From assembly GCA_947491475.1 (NCBI GenBank), contig CANLKN010000033.1, positions 1-36,564 of the forward strand: 36,564 nt of DNA. Direction: 5' to 3'. Origin of the DNA: Akkermansiaceae bacterium (GTDB lineage: Bacteria; Verrucomicrobiota; Verrucomicrobiia; Verrucomicrobiales; Akkermansiaceae). Under the pieces are notes generated by a model that made no database searches, had not been told where the DNA came from, and saw only the letters and a program-made list of their open reading frames with translations. How positions within the stretch are numbered: the stretch's first letter is position 1; each line of letters begins with the position of its first letter. The translations under genes and the position numbers were made by a program. Of the stretch, positions 13,304 through 20,822 are shown in pieces.

Positions 13304-16243
13304 ATGAACACGATCCCCTTCGGCCAGCTGGCCTCGCGCATCACCGGAGAGCTTCACACCGGCACCACGCTGCGCCGGCTCTACGCCACCGATGCCTCGG
13401 AGTATCAGGAAATGCCCGCCGGGGTCGTGTTTCCCAAAACCGACACCGATCTTCAGGAGATCATCCGCTTCGCAAATCGCAACAAGCTCGGGCTGATCCC
13501 GCGCGCGGCGGGCACCTCGCTCGCAGGCCAGTGCGTCGGCAACGGCCTGGTGGTCGATATCTCAAAACACTTCACCCGCATCCTCACGGTGGATGCGGAA
13601 AACCGCCGCGTCCGCGTGCAGCCGGGCGTCGTGCGCAACGAGCTGAACCATTTCCTCGCCCCCCACGGACTGCTCTTCGGACCGGAAACCTCCACCGCCA
13701 ACCGGGCGATGATCGGCGGCATGGTTGGCAACAACTCCTGCGGCTCGAACTCGGTGATTTACGGCAGCACCCGCGAGCACCTCGTCTCGGTGAAAGGTTT
13801 CCTCAGCGATGGAAGCGAGGCAACCTTCCAAGCACTCACTCGTGATGAGTTCAATGCCAAGTGTGCTGGCCCCGTAACCTTGGAAACCCGCATCTATCAG
13901 AAACTTCGGGATACTCTGGCCGATCCAGAAAACCGCCGTTCCATCACGGACAACTTCCCGCTCGCATCCATTCCGCGCCGCAACACCGGCTTCGCGCTCG
14001 ACCTGCTGATGGATGCCGAGGTTTTCGATCCGGAGTCCGACAAGCCTTTCAACTTATGCAAACTGATCGCCGGCTCGGAGGGCACGCTGTTTTTCCTCAC
14101 CGAGATCGAGCTCGACTGCTCGCCGCTGCCGCCGCCACACGCCGCGCTCGTTTGCGGCCATTTCCAGTCGGTCAACGAATCGCTGCACGCCAACCTGCTC
14201 GCGCTGCCGCACGCGCCCAGCGCCTGCGAGTTGATCGACCGCCACATCCTCGAATGCACCAAGTCGAACCTCGCCCAACAGCGCAACCGTGATTTCGTGG
14301 TCGGCGATCCCGGCGCAATCCTGGTGGTGGAAATCCATCGCGACACCCGCGAGGCGGCCGAGGCGGAGGTCCGCGCGCTCATCGCCGGTTGGCAGGCTGC
14401 CGGCTACGGTTATGCCTATCCCGTGCTGTGGAATTCGGATGGCAACAAGGTCTGGGAACTGCGCCGCGCCGGCCAGGGGCTGATGAGCAATGTTGTCGGC
14501 GATGCCAAACCGCGCGAGGTTGTCGAGGATACCGCCGTGGACGTGCGCGATCTGCCGAACTACATCGCCGAGTTCGATGAACTGCTGCGCACGAAATATG
14601 GCATCGACTGTGTGTATTACGCACACGCCGGATCGGGCGAACTGCACACCCGGCCATTGTTCGATCTCAAGACGCCGGAGGGCCTGAAAATGTTCCGCGG
14701 AGTGGCCACCGACATCGCGATGCTGGTGAAAAAATACCGAGGTTCGCTCAGCGGCGAGCACGGCGACGGCCGCCTGCGCGGTGAGTTCATCCCGTTGATG
14801 GTCGGCGAACATTGTTATCAACTCATGCGCGAGGTGAAGGCGGTGTTTGATCCGGATCACATCCTCAACCCCGGCAAGATCGTGGATACTCCGCCAATGG
14901 ACAGTTCGCTGCGGCACGAGCCCGGACACCAGACTCCGGACTATGAAACGGTGTTCGATTTCAGCGAAACGCTCGGCGTGCTGCGCGCTGCTGAGAAATG
15001 CAACGGCTCCGGTGACTGCCGCAAGGGACCGCTCGCCGGTGGCACGATGTGCCCGAGTTACATGGCCACCCGCGAGGAAAAGCATACCACCCGCGCCCGC
15101 GCCAACATCCTGCGCCAGATGCTCACTCACCCGCGCGATGCCGCGCGGCCCTTCGATAGCGAGGAAATCAAGGAGGTGATGGACCTTTGCCTGTCATGCA
15201 AGGCCTGCAAATCCGAGTGCCCGTCGAGCGTGGACATCGCGAAACTCAAGGCCGAGTTCCTCCAACATTATTATGATTCAAACGGCGTGCCGCTGCGCTC
15301 GTGGATCGTCTCGCGTTTTACCGACAGCGCGCGTCTCGCCTCGCTCGCGCCATGGCTTTACAATGCCGTGCTGCAAACGCCCGCACTGCGCCGTGTCACC
15401 AACCGCATGCTCGGTTTCCACCCGGAGCGCACCATGCCGCGCCTCAACCGCATGCCGCTCCACCGTTGGTTCGCCAAGCGCACACCGCTCCGGCCGCTGC
15501 GCGCCAAACAAGGCCGCGTCCATTTGTTCTGCGACGAGTTCACCGACTACAACGACCTTGATGCCGGCATCGCCACCGTTGAGCTGCTCGAGTTGTTAGG
15601 ATATGAGGTCAACCTGCCGAACCACGTCGAGAGTGGCCGGGCGTCGTTTTCCAAAGGTCTCATCCGTCGGGCGAAATCGTTCGCCGATCAAAATGTCCGC
15701 CTGCTTGCGCCGCTTGTTTCCAAAGAAGAACCGCTCATTGGCATCGAGCCCTCGGCGATCCTCGGCTTCCGCGACGAGTATCCGGTGCTGGTCGATCCCG
15801 CGCTGCGGCCGGCCGCCCGCGAACTCGCGCCGCACTGCCTGATGCTCGACGAGTTCATCGCCCGCGAGGCGGATGCCGGGCGTATCGACGCCACGCTCTT
15901 CACCCGCGAGCCACGCGCGGTGCACCTCCACGGCCACTGCCACCAGAAGGCGCTGGCCTCGGTGGAACCGACCGCGCGCATGCTGTCATTGCCGGAAAAC
16001 TATCAGGTCACCGTGATCCCGTCCGGCTGCTGTGGCATGGCCGGTTCCTTCGGCTATGAAAAAGAGCACTACGAGGTCTCCATGAACGTCGGCGAACTCG
16101 TCCTCTTCCCCGCGGCCCGCGCGCTGCCGGACGATGCCATCCTCGCCGCCCCCGGCACCAGCTGCCGCCACCAGATCCACGATGGCACAGGCCGCGCGGC
16201 ACTGCATCCGGCGCAAGTTCTCAGGCAGGCACTCCGACGGTAG
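13304..16243 (+). CDS. FAD- and Fe-S-dependent 2-hydroxyacid dehydrogenase
   Basis: 979-residue fusion oxidoreductase of the D-lactate/glycolate dehydrogenase type. Domains in order: PCMH FAD-binding (about 35-270; GLIPRAAGTSLAGQCVGNGL); FAD-oxidase C-terminal domain with substrate-site His residues (HAGSGELHTRP, SGEHGDGRLRGEF); a ferredoxin-like segment with CNGSGDCRKGP and CLSCKACKSECPSSVD for two [4Fe-4S] clusters; and a C-terminal Cys-rich CCG-type domain (HGHCHQKA, PSGCCGMAGSFGYEKEH). It probably passes electrons to quinone at the membrane face. It is the last gene of the sugar operon, six bases after the kinase. It would oxidise the 2-hydroxyacid derived from the aldolase's aldehyde product: glycolate if the sugar is a pentose, lactate if a 6-deoxyhexose. 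Substrate is inference. Confidence 0.9.
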   Translation: MNTIPFGQLASRITGELHTGTTLRRLYATDASEYQEMPAGVVFPKTDTDLQEIIRFANRNKLGLIPRAAGTSLAGQCVGNGLVVDISKHFTRILTVDAENRRVRVQPGVVRNELNHFLAPHGLLFGPETSTANRAMIGGMVGNNSCGSNSVIYGSTREHLVSVKGFLSDGSEATFQALTRDEFNAKCAGPVTLETRIYQKLRDTLADPENRRSITDNFPLASIPRRNTGFALDLLMDAEVFDPESDKPFNLCKLIAGSEGTLFFLTEIELDCSPLPPPHAALVCGHFQSVNESLHANLLALPHAPSACELIDRHILECTKSNLAQQRNRDFVVGDPGAILVVEIHRDTREAAEAEVRALIAGWQAAGYGYAYPVLWNSDGNKVWELRRAGQGLMSNVVGDAKPREVVEDTAVDVRDLPNYIAEFDELLRTKYGIDCVYYAHAGSGELHTRPLFDLKTPEGLKMFRGVATDIAMLVKKYRGSLSGEHGDGRLRGEFIPLMVGEHCYQLMREVKAVFDPDHILNPGKIVDTPPMDSSLRHEPGHQTPDYETVFDFSETLGVLRAAEKCNGSGDCRKGPLAGGTMCPSYMATREEKHTTRARANILRQMLTHPRDAARPFDSEEIKEVMDLCLSCKACKSECPSSVDIAKLKAEFLQHYYDSNGVPLRSWIVSRFTDSARLASLAPWLYNAVLQTPALRRVTNRMLGFHPERTMPRLNRMPLHRWFAKRTPLRPLRAKQGRVHLFCDEFTDYNDLDAGIATVELLELLGYEVNLPNHVESGRASFSKGLIRRAKSFADQNVRLLAPLVSKEEPLIGIEPSAILGFRDEYPVLVDPALRPAARELAPHCLMLDEFIAREADAGRIDATLFTREPRAVHLHGHCHQKALASVEPTARMLSLPENYQVTVIPSGCCGMAGSFGYEKEHYEVSMNVGELVLFPAARALPDDAILAAPGTSCRHQIHDGTGRAALHPAQVLRQALRR

Positions 16244-16353
16244 CGTCGCTTTGCGGGGCGCGTTCCGATGAATCGAGCGGAGTTTCTTCTCATCAAAGGC
16301 TTTTTCCGCGTCTGCGGTTCTACTATATTCTTCTGGTAAAAACGAATTTTCGC

Positions 16354-16382
16354 TTGCGAATTAGGTGAGGCTAATTTATTTA
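16354..16382 (+). promoter_or_regulatory. Promoter with DtxR-like iron box before the feo operon
   Basis: The inverted repeat AATTAG-GTGAGG-CTAATT (16359-16376) sits directly upstream of the DtxR-FeoA gene. Compared by eye with the published 19-bp DtxR/IdeR consensus it matches 15 positions. It lies between a TTGCGA -35-like hexamer (16354) and an AT-rich TATTTA (16377), so a bound repressor would block RNA polymerase. The simplest reading is metal-dependent autorepression of the operon. Confidence 0.7.
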
Positions 16383-16396
16383 CCCGCGGCGTATCC

Positions 16397-17350
16397 ATGA
16401 AATTTTTCGGCAAAACCACCATCAGCACAACGAGGGTGCGGCTTGAGGACGCGTTGAAGCATTTGCTCGATTGTGATGAATCCGGGCGCGGTGCGACGGT
16501 CGATAGCCTTGCCGGTGCGCTCTCGCAGCCGCGCGGCGAGGCGGCGGAAATTTTGGGCCAACTGCGCGGACGGGGCCTGGCGACTGCCACCGGCGACGCG
16601 CATCACCTCACTGAGGACGGGCGATTGTATGCCCTGCAAGTGGTGCGTACGCACCGGCTTTATGAAACCTGGCTGGCCCGTGAAACGAGCACTCCGGCGG
16701 TCGATTGGCATCGCGAGGCGCACAAGGCGGAACATCATTTGGAAGCGGAGGCGGTTGATGCGCTTGCCGACCGTTTGAACAACCCGCGTTTCGATCCGCA
16801 CGGCGATCCGATACCCACTCGGGAAGGGCAAATGCCGCGCCGTGCGCTGGTCTCGCTGGCCTCGTGGCCGGATGGAAGTCCGGCGCGCATCGAGCACATC
16901 GAGGACGAGCCCGAGTCCTTGTTTCTCCAGGCCGAGGCACTTGGCTTCGCGCCAGCCACGCGCCTTGATGAACCCCGACACCTTGATGACGGCTCCATCG
17001 AATGTCGCGTCGAGGGACGAATCGTCACCATTCCCGCAGCAGTGGCCACGCTGATCCACGTGGCCGGGCCCGGGCCGGAGGATCAACCGCCCGCATGCCT
17101 GGCCCGCTTGTCCGACCTGCCGGTGGGGGGCGAGGCGCTGGTTTACGCGCTTGCCCCATCGTGCACCGGGTCGGAGCGCCGCCGCCTGCTGGATCTCGGC
17201 GTGGTGCCCGGCACGCGCATCCGCTGCGAGTTCGCCAGCCCCTTCGGCACACCGCGTAGTTATGACATCCGCGGCGCGCTCATCGCCCTGCGCGACCATC
17301 AGGCGGAGCGCATCCTGATCCACCAACCTGTGGCCCCAACAAGCGCATGA
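16397..17350 (+). CDS. DtxR-family metalloregulator fused to FeoA-like domains
   Basis: 317 residues. The N-terminus is a DtxR/MntR winged helix (about 10-75). The dimerisation and metal-binding domain follows, with WHREAHKAEHHLEAEAVDAL and the Pro-rich NPRFDPHGDPIPTREGQ, both typical of the family. The rest consists of one SH3/FeoA-like domain (about 145-225) and a clear C-terminal FeoA domain (about 235-310; LLDLGVVPGTRIRCEFASPF). It should sense Fe(II) or Mn(II), bind the box at 16359-16376, and supply the FeoA function to the transporter. FeoA is normally a separate small protein or fused to FeoB, so its place on the regulator is notable. The stop overlaps the FeoB GTPase start by ATGA. 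Confidence 0.88.
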   Translation: MKFFGKTTISTTRVRLEDALKHLLDCDESGRGATVDSLAGALSQPRGEAAEILGQLRGRGLATATGDAHHLTEDGRLYALQVVRTHRLYETWLARETSTPAVDWHREAHKAEHHLEAEAVDALADRLNNPRFDPHGDPIPTREGQMPRRALVSLASWPDGSPARIEHIEDEPESLFLQAEALGFAPATRLDEPRHLDDGSIECRVEGRIVTIPAAVATLIHVAGPGPEDQPPACLARLSDLPVGGEALVYALAPSCTGSERRRLLDLGVVPGTRIRCEFASPFGTPRSYDIRGALIALRDHQAERILIHQPVAPTSA

Positions 17351-18156
17351 ACACACCGGACTCTCACGAAGCGGGCGAGGCCTGCCTGGCATGCCCGTCA
17401 CGCTTCAGCCAGTTGCGAAAACTCGGGCTGCGCGTTGGGGAAAGCGATTTTGTGATCGCCCTCGCCGGAAATCCCAACACCGGCAAAACCACCGTCTTCA
17501 ATGCGCTCACCGGTCTGCGCATGCACACCGGCAATTGGCCGGGGAAAACCATCTCCCGCGCGGAAGGCGGATTTTCCTATGAAGGGAAAAACTTCAAGCT
17601 CGTCGATCTGCCGGGCACCTACTCGCTTCTATCAGCTTCGCCCGATGAGGAGGTGGCACGCACTTTCCTGCTCTTTGGCCAACCGGATGTGACGGTGATC
17701 GTGGTCGATGCCACCTGCATGGAGCGCAATCTCAACCTCGTGCTGCAAGTGCTGCAAATCACCCGCCGCGCCGTGCTTTGCCTCAACCTGATGGACGAGG
17801 CCCACGCCAATGGCATCGAAATCGACGCACGCAACCTCGCCCGCGACCTCGGCATCCCGGTGGTTCCCTGCGCCGCACGCTCGGGGAAGGGGATTCCCGA
17901 ATTGATCCGCGAAACCGCCATCATGGCCGCCCGCACCGATGCGCCGCCACCGCGCCGCCTGCCACTTGAAATCCCCGGGCTGCGCCCCGCTCTGGACCTC
18001 GTGGAGGCGGAATTGCACGAGGTTTTCCCGAACCTGCCGCAGCCGCGCTGGGTCGCCCTGCGTTTGTTGGAAGGCGACCGCGAGATCATGGAAGCCGTGC
18101 GCTCCGGCGAGATTGGAACCTTGGCCGAACCCGTGGGCGCACAACTCACATCCTGA
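17347..18156 (+). CDS. feoB: FeoB GTPase domain, separate gene
   Basis: 269-residue cytosolic half of the ferrous iron transporter FeoB. G motifs are complete: Walker A GNPNTGKTTVFNALTG, the FeoB-specific RMHTGNWPGKT switch I, DLPGTYSL (G3) and LNLMDEA (G4). A helical GDP-dissociation-type region follows (EAELHEVFPNLPQPRWVALR, then LLEGDREIM). The protein ends where canonical FeoB would continue into the first membrane helix. It overlaps the membrane gene by one base (TGATG). GTP binding and hydrolysis would gate the pore formed by the next gene product. The CxxC near the N-terminus (ACLACPSRF) may bind metal. Confidence 0.9.
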   Translation: MNTPDSHEAGEACLACPSRFSQLRKLGLRVGESDFVIALAGNPNTGKTTVFNALTGLRMHTGNWPGKTISRAEGGFSYEGKNFKLVDLPGTYSLLSASPDEEVARTFLLFGQPDVTVIVVDATCMERNLNLVLQVLQITRRAVLCLNLMDEAHANGIEIDARNLARDLGIPVVPCAARSGKGIPELIRETAIMAARTDAPPPRRLPLEIPGLRPALDLVEAELHEVFPNLPQPRWVALRLLEGDREIMEAVRSGEIGTLAEPVGAQLTS

Positions 18157-19565
18157 TGAAATCCACCGAAGATTTGCTCAAGCAAGCAGCGGAACTGCGC
18201 TGGCAGTTGCCGCAGAACCTTCACGACCGCATCGCGGAGTCGATCCACGGCGAGGCGGCGCGCATCGCCGGGCGCAGCGTCACACGCAGCGGCAGCAACC
18301 GGCGGCTGGCATGGCAGCAACGGCTCGACCACTTCCTTACCAATCCATGGACCGCCTTTCCAATCATGGTGGCGGTGCTCGGCGCGATCCTGTGGATCAC
18401 CATTGTGGGGGCGAACGTGCCCTCGAAAATGCTGGGCACGCTGCTGGTGGAGCAAGGGCACGCGCTTCTAACAGAGTGGTTCCTGGCCGCAGGATCACCG
18501 GCATGGCTCAAGGGACTGGTGGTCGATGGCATGTATCTCGCCACCGCCTGGGTGATCGCCGTGATGCTGCCGCCGATGGCGATCTTTTTCCCGTGTTTCA
18601 CCTTGTTGGAAGACTTCGGATTCCTGCCGCGCGTGGCATTCAATCTCGACCGGGTTTTTCAAAAAGCCGGAGCCCACGGCAAACAGGCGCTGACCATGGC
18701 GATGGGCCTCGGCTGCAACGCGGCGGGCGTGGTGGCCACCCGCATCATCGACTCGCCGCGCGAACGGCTCATCGCTATTATTACTAACAACTTCTCGCTC
18801 TGCAACGGCCGCTGGCCCACGCAGATCCTGATGGCTTCGGTGTTCATCGGCAGCCTCGCGCCCAAGGGCTGGGGCGGTTCGATCGCCGCACTCTCGGTCT
18901 TGGTCGTTGCGTTGTTAGGTTTCGGCTTCGCCCTGCTCACCTCATGGATGCTCGCCCGCACCGTGCTGCGTGGCGAGGCCACCAGCTTCAGCCTCGAACT
19001 GCCGCCCTACCGCCCGCCGAATTTCTGGAAAACCCTCTACACCTCGCTCATCGACCGCACCCTGATCGTTCTTTGGCGCGCGGTGGTCTTCGCCCTGCCC
19101 GCCGGGGCCGTCATCTGGCTATGCGCTAACATTCCGGTGGGTGATGTCAGCCTCGCCGCATGGTTCGTGGAACTCGCCGATCCGCTGGCATGGACGATGG
19201 GCCTCACCGGCGTGATCCTGCTCGCCTACATCGTGGCCATACCCGCCAATGAAATCGTGGTGCCCACCATCCTGATGCTCACCGTGCTGGTCACTGGCGC
19301 GGCTGGCGGTGCCGGTGCCGGCGTGATGTTCGAGGCGGACGACGCCACCGTGCGCGCTATTCTAACAGCCGGCGGCTGGACCACGCTCACCGCCGTTTGC
19401 CTGATGCTCTTCAGCCTTTGCCACAACCCGTGTTCGACCACGCTTTACACCATTTACCGGGAAACCCGCAGCGTGAAATGGACCACCGTTTCCGCTTTGT
19501 TGCCGCTGGTGATGGGTTTCCTGCTCTGCTCCATCGTTGCCTCTGTCTGGCGGGCGTTGACTTGA
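18156..19565 (+). CDS. FeoB membrane domain, separate gene
   Basis: 469-residue inner-membrane protein holding the pore of FeoB. A short amphipathic N-terminal region (LLKQAAELRWQLPQNLHDRI) matches the FeoB linker. Multiple hydrophobic helices follow, with two Gate regions: FPCFTLLEDFGFLPRVAFNL and MGLGCNAAGVVATRIIDSPR. Next is ITNNFSLCNGRWP, and a second copy-like part ends LFSLCHNPCSTTLYTIYRET. The GLGCNAAG and LCNGRWP forms differ from E. coli FeoB (GFGCNVPA type) and belong to a variant seen in other phyla. The conserved Cys residues could contact the metal. The gene starts inside the GTPase stop and is clearly translationally coupled. Metal could be Fe(II) or Mn(II). Confidence 0.88.
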   Translation: MKSTEDLLKQAAELRWQLPQNLHDRIAESIHGEAARIAGRSVTRSGSNRRLAWQQRLDHFLTNPWTAFPIMVAVLGAILWITIVGANVPSKMLGTLLVEQGHALLTEWFLAAGSPAWLKGLVVDGMYLATAWVIAVMLPPMAIFFPCFTLLEDFGFLPRVAFNLDRVFQKAGAHGKQALTMAMGLGCNAAGVVATRIIDSPRERLIAIITNNFSLCNGRWPTQILMASVFIGSLAPKGWGGSIAALSVLVVALLGFGFALLTSWMLARTVLRGEATSFSLELPPYRPPNFWKTLYTSLIDRTLIVLWRAVVFALPAGAVIWLCANIPVGDVSLAAWFVELADPLAWTMGLTGVILLAYIVAIPANEIVVPTILMLTVLVTGAAGGAGAGVMFEADDATVRAILTAGGWTTLTAVCLMLFSLCHNPCSTTLYTIYRETRSVKWTTVSALLPLVMGFLLCSIVASVWRALT

Positions 19566-19592
19566 GTTCGGAAAACCACTGACACTCGCCGC

Positions 19593-20003
19593 ATGCAAAA
19601 CCCGCTCTCCACCGAAAAGCTCGCCGCGCTCGAGCAGCGGATGGCGGCGCTCGGAATCAACGAGGGCGATTTGCTCGAAAAATTCGTCCGCGGCTCGGGT
19701 TCCGGCGGGCAGAAAATCAACAAGACTTCCAGCTGCGTGTTTCTCAAGCACCTGCCCACGGGCGTCTGCATCAAGTGCCAGATCGACCGCTCGCGCGAAC
19801 TCAACCGCTTCCTCGCCCGGCGCGAACTCTGCGAACAGCTCGAAATGATCCGTGACGGCAAGGCCTCAGCCAAAACCCAAGCCATCGAGAAACTGCGCCG
19901 CCAGAAACGCCGTCGCTCGCGCCGCTCGAAACAACGCTCGACCGCCGACAAACGCCTGCTTTCAAACAAGAAATCCCTGCGTCGTCCGCCGAGTGGCGAG
20001 TGA
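19593..20003 (+). CDS. Release-factor-like protein with GGQ motif
   Basis: 136-residue cytosolic protein of the RF-1 domain family. It has the peptidyl-hydrolysis motif in VRGSGSGGQKINKTSSCVFL and the following HLPTGVCIKCQIDRSRELNR. It lacks the codon-recognition domain of RF1 and RF2. Its C-terminus is a basic helix (KLRRQKRRRSRRSKQRS) like the tail of ArfB/YaeJ or the mitochondrial C12orf65 protein that enters the empty mRNA channel. The likely role is rescue of stalled ribosomes by hydrolysing peptidyl-tRNA. It follows the FeoB membrane gene after 27 bases and may be co-transcribed with it or with the heme genes. The choice among ArfB-like subtypes is uncertain. Confidence 0.88.
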   Translation: MQNPLSTEKLAALEQRMAALGINEGDLLEKFVRGSGSGGQKINKTSSCVFLKHLPTGVCIKCQIDRSRELNRFLARRELCEQLEMIRDGKASAKTQAIEKLRRQKRRRSRRSKQRSTADKRLLSNKKSLRRPPSGE

Positions 20004-20054
20004 TTTCTCACTTTCAGCTTTTCAGTTTTTCAGCTTTTCAGCATTTACTCCCGC

Positions 20055-20822
20055 ATGGACTACTGGTTCCTCGTCGCCGCCACCCTGTTCGCCCTGCTCG
20101 GCGCTGTCTGGGGCATGGTCGCCGTGCACCGCGGCCGACGCAGTCGCTGGACCACGGCGCTGATGCTGCTGGTGCTGCTTTGTCAGCTTGGATTTCTGGG
20201 CATGCGTGGCGAGGCGCGGGCCGCCTGCCCGCTGGCTGATCGTGGTGAGATCCTGGTTTTCCTGTCGTGGTCGCTCACCTTGTTCTACCTGCTGGTGGGA
20301 CCGGCCTACCGGATCTCGCTGTTGGGGGTCTTCACCGCGCCGGTGGTGGTGGTGTTCCAAACGATCGCCCTCATGCCCGGGGTGCTGGACAGGAATCCTC
20401 AGGAAGTCCTCGGAGGAAACGGGTGGCACGAAACGCACGCAGCCACCTCGGTGCTGGCATACGGCGCGCTGGCACTCGCCGCCGTGGCCGGGGTGATGTT
20501 CCTGGTGCTCGACCGCCAGCTCAAGGAGCAGCATTTGAAAAGCGGACTCTTCCGCAACCTGCCGCCGGTGCGTGAACTGCTTGTCTCGCTCGAACGCCTG
20601 CTCTGGATGGGCGGCGTGCTGCTGACCATCGGCATCCTCGCCGGTTTTATCATGCCGCATGACAACGCCGCGCTCGGTCACCTGATCGCCGCCGTCGCGG
20701 TCTGGATCGGATACGCGGTCCTGTTAGGCGTCAAGACCGTGCGCGGCCTGACCGGCCGGAGGCTTTCACTTGCGACGATGTTGTTGTTCATTCTTTCACT
20801 CGGGGTTTTTGCTTTCATCTGA
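20055..20822 (+). CDS. CcsA/HemX-like cytochrome c assembly membrane protein
   Basis: 255-residue integral membrane protein with about eight hydrophobic helices, of the CcsA/ResC superfamily. Characterised members present heme for cytochrome c assembly; the HemX subtype next to hemA affects glutamyl-tRNA reductase levels in Bacillus. Visible landmarks are ILVFLSWSLTLFYLLVGPAY, the conserved His in GNGWHETHAATSVLAYGALA, and a late helix with GFIMPHDN. The WWD heme signature of true CcsA is not seen, so the HemX-like subtype fits better. It overlaps hemA by one base (TGATG), tying it to the tetrapyrrole operon. The spacer before it contains short TTTTCAG repeats. Confidence 0.8.
   Translation: MDYWFLVAATLFALLGAVWGMVAVHRGRRSRWTTALMLLVLLCQLGFLGMRGEARAACPLADRGEILVFLSWSLTLFYLLVGPAYRISLLGVFTAPVVVVFQTIALMPGVLDRNPQEVLGGNGWHETHAATSVLAYGALALAAVAGVMFLVLDRQLKEQHLKSGLFRNLPPVRELLVSLERLLWMGGVLLTIGILAGFIMPHDNAALGHLIAAVAVWIGYAVLLGVKTVRGLTGRRLSLATMLLFILSLGVFAFI

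Noticed and set aside
14054-15130. 358-codon minus-strand open frame inside the FAD/Fe-S dehydrogenase gene
   Set aside because: It lies wholly opposite conserved FAD-oxidase sequence and has no motif of its own.
16376-17401. 341-codon minus-strand open frame opposite the DtxR-FeoA gene
   Set aside because: The operator, the overlaps and the domain matches all support the plus strand.
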